Positions 55,845 through 64,000 of a DNA stretch of 64,000 bases are shown here, piece by piece. This DNA is from Zonotrichia leucophrys gambelii. Lineage: Eukaryota > Chordata > Aves > Passeriformes > Passerellidae. The stretch spans positions 2,670,001-2,734,000 of the forward strand of contig NC_088178.1 in assembly GCF_028769735.1 (NCBI RefSeq), given 5' to 3'. The notes beneath the pieces were generated by a model. The model was not told the DNA's origin. It saw nothing but the letters and a program-made list of their open reading frames with translations, and did not search any database. A program made the position numbers and the translations under genes. How positions within the stretch are numbered: position 1 is the stretch's first letter; each line of letters opens with the position of its first letter.

Positions 55845-56745
55845 AGCAGGCTGCATGTGTGTACATCTGTGATTTTTTTTCTCTTTATAAAGAAAGGCTG
55901 TGAAGGAACACTGTAAAATGTTTTTTGGATATGGTTTTGGAGGGAGCTCAGCTGCATGTGTGTACAGTCATGATTTACTTCTCTTTATAGAGAAAGGCCA
56001 TGAAGGAATGCTGTAAAATGTTACCTGGATATGTTTTTTTGAGGAAGCTCAGCTGCCTGTGTGTAAATTCATTATTTATTTCTCATTTTAAAGAAGGGCC
56101 ATGAAGGAAGGCTATAAAATGTTATCTGGATATGTTTTTGGAGGCAGTTGAGCTGCATGCGTGTACATCCATGTTTAACTTCCCTTTTTAAAGAAGGGCT
56201 GTGAAGGGAGACTTTAAAATGTTATCTGTGTATGTTTTTGGAGGGAGATCAGCTGCATGTGTGTACATCCATGATTTACTTCTCATTTTAAAGAAAGGCC
56301 TGCTGTAAAATGTTATCTTGGTATGTTTTTGGAGGAAGCTCAGCTACATGTGTGTACATCCATGATTTACTTCTCTTTATAGAGAGAGGCCATGAAGGAA
56401 TGCTCTAAAATGTTACCTGGATATGTTTTTTTGAGGAAGTTCAGCTGCATGTGTGTACATCCATGATTTATTTCTCATTTTAAAGAAAGGCCACGAAGGA
56501 AGGCTGTAAGATGTTATCTGGATATGTTTTTGGAGAAGGCTCAGCTGCATGGGTGTACACTTGTGATTTATTTCTCTTTTTACAGAAAGGCTGTGAAGGA
56601 ACACTGCAAAATGTTTTCTGGATATGTTTTTTTGAGGAAGCTCAGCTGCATGTGTGTACATCCGTTATTTATTTACCTTTTTAAAGAAAGGCCTGCTGTA
56701 AGATGTTATCTGGGTGTGTTTTTGGAGGGAGCTCAGCAGCAGAGG
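55845..56745. repeat. Tandem array, about 100-bp unit, about 9 copies
   Basis: Units start GCTGCATGTGTGTACATCC at about 55852, 55951, 56051, 56153, 56252, 56343, 56447, 56547 and 56648. Each contains ATGATTTATTTCTC, TTTAAAGAAAGGCC, GAAGGAATGCTGTAAAATG and GGATATGTTTTTGGAGG. Shorter units have lost about 8 bp (GAAGGAATG). Confidence 0.93.
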
Positions 56746-57094
56746 GGATGCACTGAGCCATTCCAAACACACCAAACGCCTTTCCCGTGTCCTGCAGAGC
56801 TCTGCCAGCCCTGGGGCAGGCAGCAGGGAGGGAGCAGCTGGATGCCATCCTCTGCAGCTCCCTCTGCAAGGCCTTTGCCTGAACGAGGTGCCAGCACTCA
56901 CAGCTGAGCAGTGATGTGCTCCCCCTGCCCTGGGCAGGCAGCTGAATGCCAAGGCTGCCAATCCACCCCAGCTGCACTCAAGGATTTGTGCCCTTGGGCT
57001 GCCTCGGGAGCTAAGGAAGAATGAGAGGTGATTTTCAAGCTTTCTGCTGCTGCTGGGGTGCCCAGGGCAGTGCTGGGGTCTGCAGCCAATGTAG
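56746..57094. other. Intergenic, nothing recognised
   Basis: GC-richer stretch with overlapping chance frames on both strands. Confidence 0.5.
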
Positions 57095-57755
57095 ATTTGT
57101 AGAAAATTCTTGAGAGAATGCTCACATAGTGTGCGTCTGAATGCAAACCTTGAGATAAAAAATGCTGATTTAGAAATGCCAGGGAATAGCACAGACATTG
57201 TTAAGAGAGAAATGGAACTAGAAACAAGTTTTAAAGGATGGTTTTGTAAATAAGACTGGATACTTTGGAGAAATAGAGCTATGAAAGATGCATTGTAGTA
57301 GGACTTACAAAGGGTAATTTTAGGTGATTGGCTTTAAGGCATTTACAGCATGGTAAAAATAGCAATAAAATTAGAGTGATAATATATTATTATTTTATAT
57401 TAATATATATTATATATTATATATTATATATTATATATTATATTATTATATATTAGTATAAAAGAATATATATTATTTTATATATATTATATCAATTATA
57501 TATATTTATAGAAATTATTATATATTAATATATATGTAATCTATAAAAATATATATTAATATATAATAATATAATGCTCTAAGATAATAATATATTACTC
57601 TAATATATTAGTCCTTGGAGACCCTAAAGCTGATAGGCCAAGAAACGCTTATAGTGTATTGTAATTAAGAAATAATTGGCTTCTGATTGTGATGGTGTGA
57701 ATTACAACACCTGTATTGTCTCACCCTTCTCATGAGACTGAAAATGGAACAAACC
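57095..57755 (+). mobile_element. LTR family 2, inverted copy, split by AT-rich DNA
   Basis: Reverse-complement relationship with 19865-20450 and 3310-3736. The left half (57095-57355) and right half (57615-57755) are separated by a segment starting AAAAATAGCAATAAAATTAG, which resembles family 4, and an (ATTATAT)n expansion at 57380-57600. Confidence 0.7.
57380..57600. repeat. AT-rich (ATTATAT)n expansion within an LTR
   Basis: Perfect heptanucleotide units at 57408-57445, then degenerate ATATTAATATA sequence. Confidence 0.85.
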
Positions 57756-57924
57756 TGCTTGGTGAGGCATTGTTGCCCTCACCTCTCCTTCCCTGCTGGC
57801 AAAAATTTCTTTTTTGGTGGCAATGAAGACTGAGCAGCAGTCCAAAAAACTAAAAAATGAAGTTTAAAAATGGTAAAAATGCTCCAGAAAAGGCATAGAT
57901 ATGGGGGATATGGTTCAGTGCTGG

Positions 57925-57995
57925 ACTTGGCAGTGATGGATGATGGTTGGACTCAATGCCCTTGGAGGTCTTTCCAGACCTCAGTGGTTCTGTGA
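57925..57995 (+). mobile_element. CR1 LINE tail fragment
   Basis: GATGGTTGGACTCAATGCCC, then TTGGAGGTCTTTCCAGACCT and a GTTCTGTGAG end is the standard CR1 terminus. Confidence 0.8.
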
Positions 57996-59294
57996 GAAGT
58001 GGCTGATGCTCCTCCATGGATAGCATCACCTGCCATCCTTCTGTGGATTATTTTCCAGGGTTGTGTTCCAGCACTGAGAGTCACATGAGCATGGCCAAGC
58101 ACATAAACCCTGGGATATTCCCACTTGGAAATATAATAGGAAAGCACGTGAAGGGAACATGAAGAAAAAAACCCCTCATCCTACTATTCATAGCTCCTTT
58201 AAAAAATGATTTTGCCCTTGGCAGGCAGTTTTTGTTGCCACATTTTGCTCTGTGTCTATTTGTGGCTGCTGGGAGGACAAGGATTCTCGGGAGATGTCCT
58301 CTCAGGGGAAGGGATGCAAAAATGGGTGTGAGTCCCTCAGAATGGAGGAGAAGGGAGATTTGCTTAGCTGTGCCCTTGATTTCCCTGCTGTCTGTGTCTC
58401 AGCAGCTCATCTCCTGAGTCCCTGGGTGTGTGGGGGCAAATAATGGCTCTGCAGATGTACAAATACAGCAGGAACTCCATAACCCAGAGACTACAGAATG
58501 GTGATGGTGGAGAGGAGCTCTGTTATTCCTTGGAGAGCCTTTCATTGCCTGGAAACTGCCTGTTGCAGGGACTCAGAGCTCAAACTTATGGCTCTGTGAA
58601 AAACAATTTGGATCAGGAAAGCACTGGCAGCAAACCCTTCTTCCCTGGATGCAGGCACAGGACACTCCTGCCACAGCCCTGCTGGTTGCAAACACCTCAT
58701 TCCCACCACCAGGTTTGGATTCCTGCCATCCTAGGGATTTTCATCTTGCCACTATAAGATAATAAATGACTTTAATTAAATCAGCAAGCTGAAGAAGGCT
58801 CTTGCACTTGGGTGGGCGGGTGATGTGATGTTATTATACTGGCTTATTTTTTATGCATTTTGGCTTTTTTTTTGATGTCTTTACTGGCTTTGAAGCTGAG
58901 ATGTGCCCTTGCTCTGGTTGTTTATCTGTTTTGCAGCCTGCAAATGGGTATTTGAACACCAGCAGCTGCAGCCACAGCCCTGGTCCAACTGGGAGAGATT
59001 CTTGCTGTGAATTAAAAATGAGATGCAGAGAGGCGTGGGACAGACTGGAGATTGCCCCTGAGCTTTCACAGTCTCTGTCCCTCTGGGGCTGTGTCAAGGC
59101 CTCCTGTGGCAGCACAAACTCTGCAGAATTCCATGCAGAGACCGTGGGATGTTCCCAGAGCCTGTGGTTGCTGTGGGAAGCAGGATGCCCATTGAGGTAC
59201 AGGGATGGGACTCCTGCAGAGGCAGAGTCTGGTGAGAGCTGGTGTGGAGATGTGAGCAAGGGAGTGGGATATCCACAGAAAACACACACAGGGC
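57996..59294. other. Intergenic, nothing recognised
   Basis: No exon or repeat recognised. Confidence 0.45.
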
Positions 59295-59610
59295 TGCACC
59301 CAGAGATGGGACCTCTCTTTTAGTCCCACACATCATCCCCTCCTTCCACTGGGCTCTGCACAATGGCAGTCTCCAAAAACAGTTTTTACAATTATAGAGA
59401 TGATAACTCAAATTATAATGAGAGCCAAAAACGAGATTGCTGACTATAACAAGCCAAAGACCTTATAATTATCTATTTGCCTTTAAAAAAATATTATTTA
59501 AAAAAATATTACCTTGGCTGAGCTTTGCAAAATTCAAATGGCAGAAATGCCAAATTTTAGAGTTATCTACTCTAAAAGCTCTTCCCCAGCCAAACAAAAT
59601 CCACCCTGCA
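59295..59610. repeat. Third copy of the AT-rich dispersed repeat
   Basis: CCCAGAGATGGGACCTCTCTTTTAG through CACTGGGCTCTGCACAATGG, AACGAGATTGC and ATTACCTTGGCTGAGC match the 48.1-kb copies in the same orientation. Confidence 0.75.
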
Positions 59611-60676
59611 TCCACCCCACCTCTTTTCAGGGCTTTTCCCTGCCCTTGTGCCTGTATCAGGCCATGTCTCGGTGTCCAAATGCAGATTCCCAGTTTGTGC
59701 ATGTGGAAAGTCAGGGATGATTTGATGGATGCAATTCCAGCCCCATTTCAGATGCGAGCTGCGTCCTGCTGCTGGCACGGTGCAGTGGAGGTGCCTGGGG
59801 GAGCTGCACAGGCTCTGCTGAGCTCATCTCACCTCACAGGGCAGTGAAGGATGTGGGAACCCAGGGCACCACAGGGAATATTTCTCTGTCTGCTCTGGGG
59901 TGTCCTGACCCCCAGGGCTGCACTGACTTTGACCCTCATCCATGGAGAAAGTTTTCTAAACTCCAGAATAGACTACAATCCACTAAGGTGTAAAGTAGAT
60001 TGTAGAGAGTAGTGCAGGTGTATCACTTGTTGAGAAACTGAGGTTTTGGGATTTTTAGTATGTTGTGGATGGAAGCAAGATGGAGGGCACAGGGTGTCAT
60101 CCTGGGTTTCTTCTTCATGGGTTTGGGTGTCATTTTGCAATTGGGCAGAAAAGTCCACATCAGGGGCTCTTTGGCATCAGTTATTGGGTTAAAAGGGAAA
60201 TAATCTAGGTGTCAGTTCTTAATGGGATAGTTTAGTCTTAAAAGACCTTGTAACAAGAGATTGTTGGCCATTTTGTGCCTTCTAATGAAAAGCTGCCGAA
60301 CTCACAGTAGTGAGACTGTTTTACTGATAAGAAATAAAAAACACTTGAGTCCAAATATGAAATACTATCTCAAGTGCCTTCAACCAAGACACAGAGAAAC
60401 CCACAACTGGTACCACCACAAAGGAAACTGGGTGGGACATCCCCAGAGCCTGGGCTCCTCCTGTGTGTTTCCTGCACAGGCTTTCCAGGCAGATAACGAG
60501 GGCCTGGAGCAGCAGGCTGGGTGTTTACACAGAGCTGCCTACCAGGGGCAGGGTGCCAGGGTGATGCCAGGCAGGAACCCAAACATCTGCAGCTCAGCAG
60601 ATGTGGAATTTAGCTGGGTGGAATTTAGCAGCATTCAGTCCCCTCACGTGGATGGATTTGCCAAAAAAGGTGAGTG
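59611..60676. other. Intergenic, nothing recognised
   Basis: No exon or repeat recognised. Confidence 0.45.
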
Positions 60677-61210
60677 TGAAAAACGCCAATCACTTGTTTT
60701 TAAAATTTTAAAAGTTTAAGAATTATAAAATGGTTATAAAAATAGCAATATAATTAGAGTAATAACAATTTGGACAATTTGGATTAGGACAATATGAGAC
60801 AATAGAAACAAAGAGTTACAGACAGCCCGGGTACCTTTTCTGGGCAAAATAAGCCCAAAAAAGGACCCACGTTAACAGAGGATTAACCCTTAAAAGCAAC
60901 AGCCTGTTGCATATTCATACATCTCATACATGATGCATCAATTCCATTCAAACACAGGATTCTGTCTGGTCAGTGCCACCTTCTTCCTCTAAATCCTGAC
61001 GGCGTCTTCAGAGCTGACTGAGGCAGGAAGAAGTTCATTTCTCCTGATAATGGAGCAATAAATTCTCTTTCTCTGAAAGATTCAGGTGTCCTGTGGCTGC
61101 TATCTTAGTGTGAGTCCTTTCTTTAAAAAAATATCTTACATATCACAGTTTCTATTTTAACCTTGTGTTATAACATAAAACTGTATTTAACATATATTAA
61201 CCTAAAAAAA
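60677..61210. mobile_element. LTR, family 4, copy 2
   Basis: Begins TGTGAAAAACGCCAATCACT; same orientation and nearly full-length match to 53838-54365. No retroviral genes are recognisable in the 6.3 kb between the two, which hold other repeats instead. Confidence 0.7.
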
Positions 61211-61629
61211 AAAAAGTTACTTTCCTGCATGCGCCTCCCCCAGAACCCCAGCATCCTCCTGGCCAGGCCAGCACATATCTGGGAACACCTTGGTGGCTGT
61301 GTCATTGTGGGTAGGGCTGGGTGATACATGGGGACACCCAGGCATGGTCAAAAGTCAGTGGGGCGGGGATAGAAATATTTAAACATTTCCTGGAGCGCAG
61401 GTCTTGTGACTCTGCTGCTCGGAGGAAGAGGAAGGTGCTCAGCCCCTCTCTTCCTCCTCCCCAGGGTTCTGCTGTCCTGACAGAGGTGAGGAACTTGAGC
61501 CCCACTGTGACCAGAGGATGCTGTGCTGCTTTTCTGGCCAGGAAAGTAACTTTTTTGGTTTTTTCAGTGTGTGGCAAAAGGTATAGAAATTAATACAAGG
61601 AAATGAAATGCATTAAAATCAATGCAATA
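61211..61629. other. Intergenic, nothing recognised
   Basis: No exon or repeat recognised. Confidence 0.45.
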
Positions 61630-61695
61630 CTGTGTTTATTTCTTGAAATTCAAGAAACAAACACAGTTTATTTCCTGTTGAGCAGGGAAATAAAC
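61630..61695. other. Two adjacent hairpin-forming inverted repeats
   Basis: 18-bp arms at 61630-61647 and 61649-61666 pair with one wobble position and a single-base centre. Immediately after it, 61666-61677 pairs with 61683-61695 around a 5-nt loop with one unpaired base. Both arms share a GTTTATTTC-type motif. Confidence 0.75.
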
Positions 61696-63120
61696 CATCC
61701 AAAACCCAATCTTTGGCTTTCCTGAGGGTAAATTCATGTAAATTTATACTTTGCTGTTATACCTTAAGACTTCTCTGTCCCTTTCCTGATTTGCTTAGGT
61801 AATTTATTTCCATTTCATGCTTGTCAGGCAGTAACTCCTTAAAGTGCTGATCAGAAAATGGGTATTGGAGCCCCACTTTTTCTAGATATCAGATAGATAA
61901 AGGCAAGTTAAGTCCTTCCTGATCAATCTCCTGTCATGGTGAAAAGCTTAGGAGAGGCTTCCTGTCAGGTCTCCTCTTGGCCTGTAGAAGCAGGAGGGAT
62001 TAAGGACTTCTGTCTCACTGCAGGTGTTGGATCAGGGGCAGTCAGGACTGTGTGTGGCTGCCATCCAAAACTGAAGGGGAATGTCCATCTCCACCTACCA
62101 CTGATGGCTTATCAGGTAACCTGGGATGAGTCTGAGGTGATATTTACAGCAAAAGCAGCAGGGACACCTGTGGGAGAGGGGCTGGAGGGAATGTGCTTTT
62201 TTCCCTGAGTTAAATCCTCATCAGCTTCTACCTGGATAAACAGGAACCAAGTTAAAGAGAGCTGCACTCACAAGAACACCTTGTGCTAAAGCTCAGTGAA
62301 AACCATCCTGACCTTGACTAATGGGCTTTATTCTCTCATAAAATACTCTCCTCGAATTAAAAAGAGGGGGGGAAATGTAGTCAGCACAGCAAATTCTCCA
62401 AGTCAGAAAGTCTCTAACTGGGAATTCTTATACTGATGTTCTCCCCTCTCTGAAATCATAGGAAAATGTGTGCAGGAGGGGCTGGATTTGAAATGGGTTG
62501 GATGAAAGGCATGCCAGTTCTCTTGAATCCAGGAAAATTCAAAATTAGAGGATTAGAGGAGAAGCAGGGGTGAAATCCATGTGTGTGGCAGCATGTGGGT
62601 ATTGCTGAAGGAGTAGGAGGCTATAAAGGCATGAGAAAACAATAATTATGCCTCTTCTAGACAACATCTTTAGAGGATTTGGGTCTTTCCCTTCTATTGG
62701 CGTTGTAGCAGCTCCATGGAGAAAAGTGGGAGGGAAAGCACTGGTTAAATGGCAAAAATCCAAATTAAATTTAGGTACAAAGACTTTGGTGGAACATATT
62801 TGTTTGCAATTTCAATGATTCTCCCCAGTCACTCACACACCATCACCTGAGGGGCTGGGCCCAGGCAAGGAAACAAGGGGTCCATGAGTGCTAAAGCTGT
62901 GCTTCTCTCCAGGCCTTGGCTCTCCCAGCTGGCACTGGCACTGCTGTCCTCAGCTGCCCCTCTCACAGGACATATGGAGTGTAAATGGTGAGCATTCACA
63001 GGCTAATGAAACAATATTTTCTGTTCATTAATCAGGTGAAGACCACAGAGCCCTCAAAAGTGCCCCCAAATGTGTTTGATGGGCCTCGCCTGGCACATGC
63101 GCCACTCTGAAAGCACTGAG
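61696..63120. other. Intergenic upstream of RNASEL, nothing recognised
   Basis: Could hold the RNASEL promoter and noncoding first exon, but no TATA box or CpG island identifies it. Confidence 0.4.
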
Positions 63121-63124
63121 CACG

Positions 63125-63385
63125 GCACCTCTCCCATCCTTCAGGAGTTGCACTGCATCCTTCAGAGAGCACTGCACCTCTCCATCCTTCTGGTGGTGAA
63201 CCCAGAACGCTCCCTGTGACCATCACACCTCTCCATCCTTCTGGTGGTGAACCCAGAGCCCTCTCTCTGACCATCACACCTCTCCATCCTTCAGGTGGTG
63301 AACCCAGAGCCCTCCCTGTGAGCACCGCACCTCTCCATCCCTCTGTGGAGCCCTGGGTTCTGGTGGTGAACCCAGAGCCCTCCCA
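63125..63385. repeat. 51-bp minisatellite just upstream of the RNASEL start
   Basis: Units start with TCCATCC at 63181, 63232, 63283 and 63334 and contain GGTGGTGAACCCAGAGCCCT, with degenerate units before. The array stops about 10 bp before the ATG, so it must overlap the 5' UTR or the 3' end of the preceding intron. Confidence 0.9.
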
Positions 63386-63394
63386 CTGACTACC

Positions 63395-64000
63395 ATGGAG
63401 CCCCCAGCTCACAACCAGGAGGCAGCAGAAGTCCTTAGCTCAGAGCTAAATAATGCTGTGTGCAGCAAGAACAAAGCAGCTGTGCTGGAGCTGCTGGAGC
63501 GAGGGGCAGATGTGAATTCCAAGGTGGGCAGTGGCTGGACACCCCTGCAGAGCGCAGTGAGCATCGGTGAGGTGGAGCTGGTCCGGCTTCTGCTGGACAG
63601 GGGAGCCTCTGTGCATGCCAGGAAGGACAATGGGGGCACTGCCTTTACTGAAGCAGGGATTGCAGGGAACGTGGAGGTCCTGGAGCTCCTCCTGGAGCGT
63701 GGCTCAGACATCCACGAGCAGGACATCAACGGCTTCACAGCCTTCATGGAGGCCGCGTGGTACGGGAGGGAGGAAGCGTTGAGGTTCCTCTACAGCAGAG
63801 GGGCAAAGGTGAATTTGGGGAGGGAGCCCAGCCAGGAGAAAGTCAAGCTGCACAAAGGAGGGGCCACAGCGCTGATGGACGCTTGCAGGGAGCGCCACTT
63901 CTCGGCTGTGAAAATCCTGGTCCAGGAGATGGGGGCTGACGTGAACATCCGTGACAACAGAGACAGGAATGCCCTGATCCATGCCCTAAAGGAGGGTTCA
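63395..64000 (+). CDS. RNASEL: 2-5A-dependent ribonuclease L, N-terminal part (cut by the window end)
   Basis: Interferon-induced endoribonuclease that dimerises on binding 2',5'-oligoadenylate and cleaves single-stranded RNA in the cytosol. The frame is open from ATG 63395 (context ACCATGG) to the window end, 202 residues. It consists of ankyrin repeats: GADVNSK, GWTPLQSAV, LLLDRGASVHARKDNG, LLLERGSDIHEQDINGFTAF, GGATALMDAC and MGADVNIRDNRDRNALIHAL. Trp48, Lys77, Phe114 and Glu119 align, with a constant offset of 12, to human Trp60, Lys89, Phe126 and Glu131, which hold 2-5A. The N-terminus is 12 residues shorter than human. The later ankyrin repeats, pseudokinase and nuclease domains lie beyond 64000. 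Same orientation as RGS16. Confidence 0.95.
   Translation, partial: MEPPAHNQEAAEVLSSELNNAVCSKNKAAVLELLERGADVNSKVGSGWTPLQSAVSIGEVELVRLLLDRGASVHARKDNGGTAFTEAGIAGNVEVLELLLERGSDIHEQDINGFTAFMEAAWYGREEALRFLYSRGAKVNLGREPSQEKVKLHKGGATALMDACRERHFSAVKILVQEMGADVNIRDNRDRNALIHALKEGS

Noticed and set aside
53838..61210. A full-length endogenous provirus bounded by two LTRs
   Set aside because: No retroviral gene remnants are recognisable and the interval is filled with unrelated repeats.
1..64000. CRISPR arrays, operons, rRNA or tRNA genes
   Set aside because: The window is vertebrate nuclear DNA. The direct repeats are minisatellites without spacer structure, and I found no tRNA T-loop box with matching arms.

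Overview
This is vertebrate nuclear DNA, most likely from a songbird (passerine). The evidence is: split genes with canonical GT-AG introns; CR1 LINE tails ending in the ATTCTGTGA microsatellite; and many solo LTRs of types I associate from memory with passerine genomes, including one beginning with the TGTCTTGGTTTGAAAAG signature. I cannot name the species.

Three genes can be supported, all on the + strand. RGS8 has coding exons at 16052-16143, 17038-17102, 28810-28976 and 31646-31828 (168 aa). RGS16 has coding exons at 45423-45466, 46568-46669, 47417-47478, 49367-49533 and 50762-50962 (191 aa). RNASEL begins at 63395 and runs off the window end; 202 codons of its ankyrin domain are visible. 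The RGS8-RGS16-RNASEL order and shared orientation match the human 1q25 cluster. RGS8 and RGS16 are GTPase-activating proteins that shorten Gi/Go/Gq signalling and share the RGS-box exon design, including an identical 167-nt exon. RNase L is the 2-5A-activated ribonuclease of the interferon response and is functionally unrelated.

Layout: 1-12 kb has no recognisable gene and is rich in LTRs, AT microsatellites and minisatellites. A CpG-rich segment at about 12.0-12.2 kb ends in a good splice donor and may be an RGS8 first exon. RGS8 spans 16-32 kb, with an 11.7-kb second intron packed with LTRs, CR1 and tandem arrays. 33-45 kb is intergenic repeats. RGS16 (45.3-53.0 kb) has a TATA box, two LTRs in its last intron and a roughly 2-kb 3' UTR containing a tandem duplication, AU-rich elements and three overlapping polyadenylation signals. 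53-63.4 kb is intergenic, with a 9-copy tandem array, repeated LTRs and a 51-bp minisatellite directly before RNASEL.

The most unusual signal is at 3.4-4.26 kb. A tract almost free of G on the + strand, lying in an LTR copy, switches abruptly to a tract almost free of C, followed by 520 bp of near-pure pyrimidine. This looks like strand-specific cytosine deamination with a polarity switch near 3.75 kb. All intron-exon calls come from reading the sequence and from family knowledge; no database search was run.
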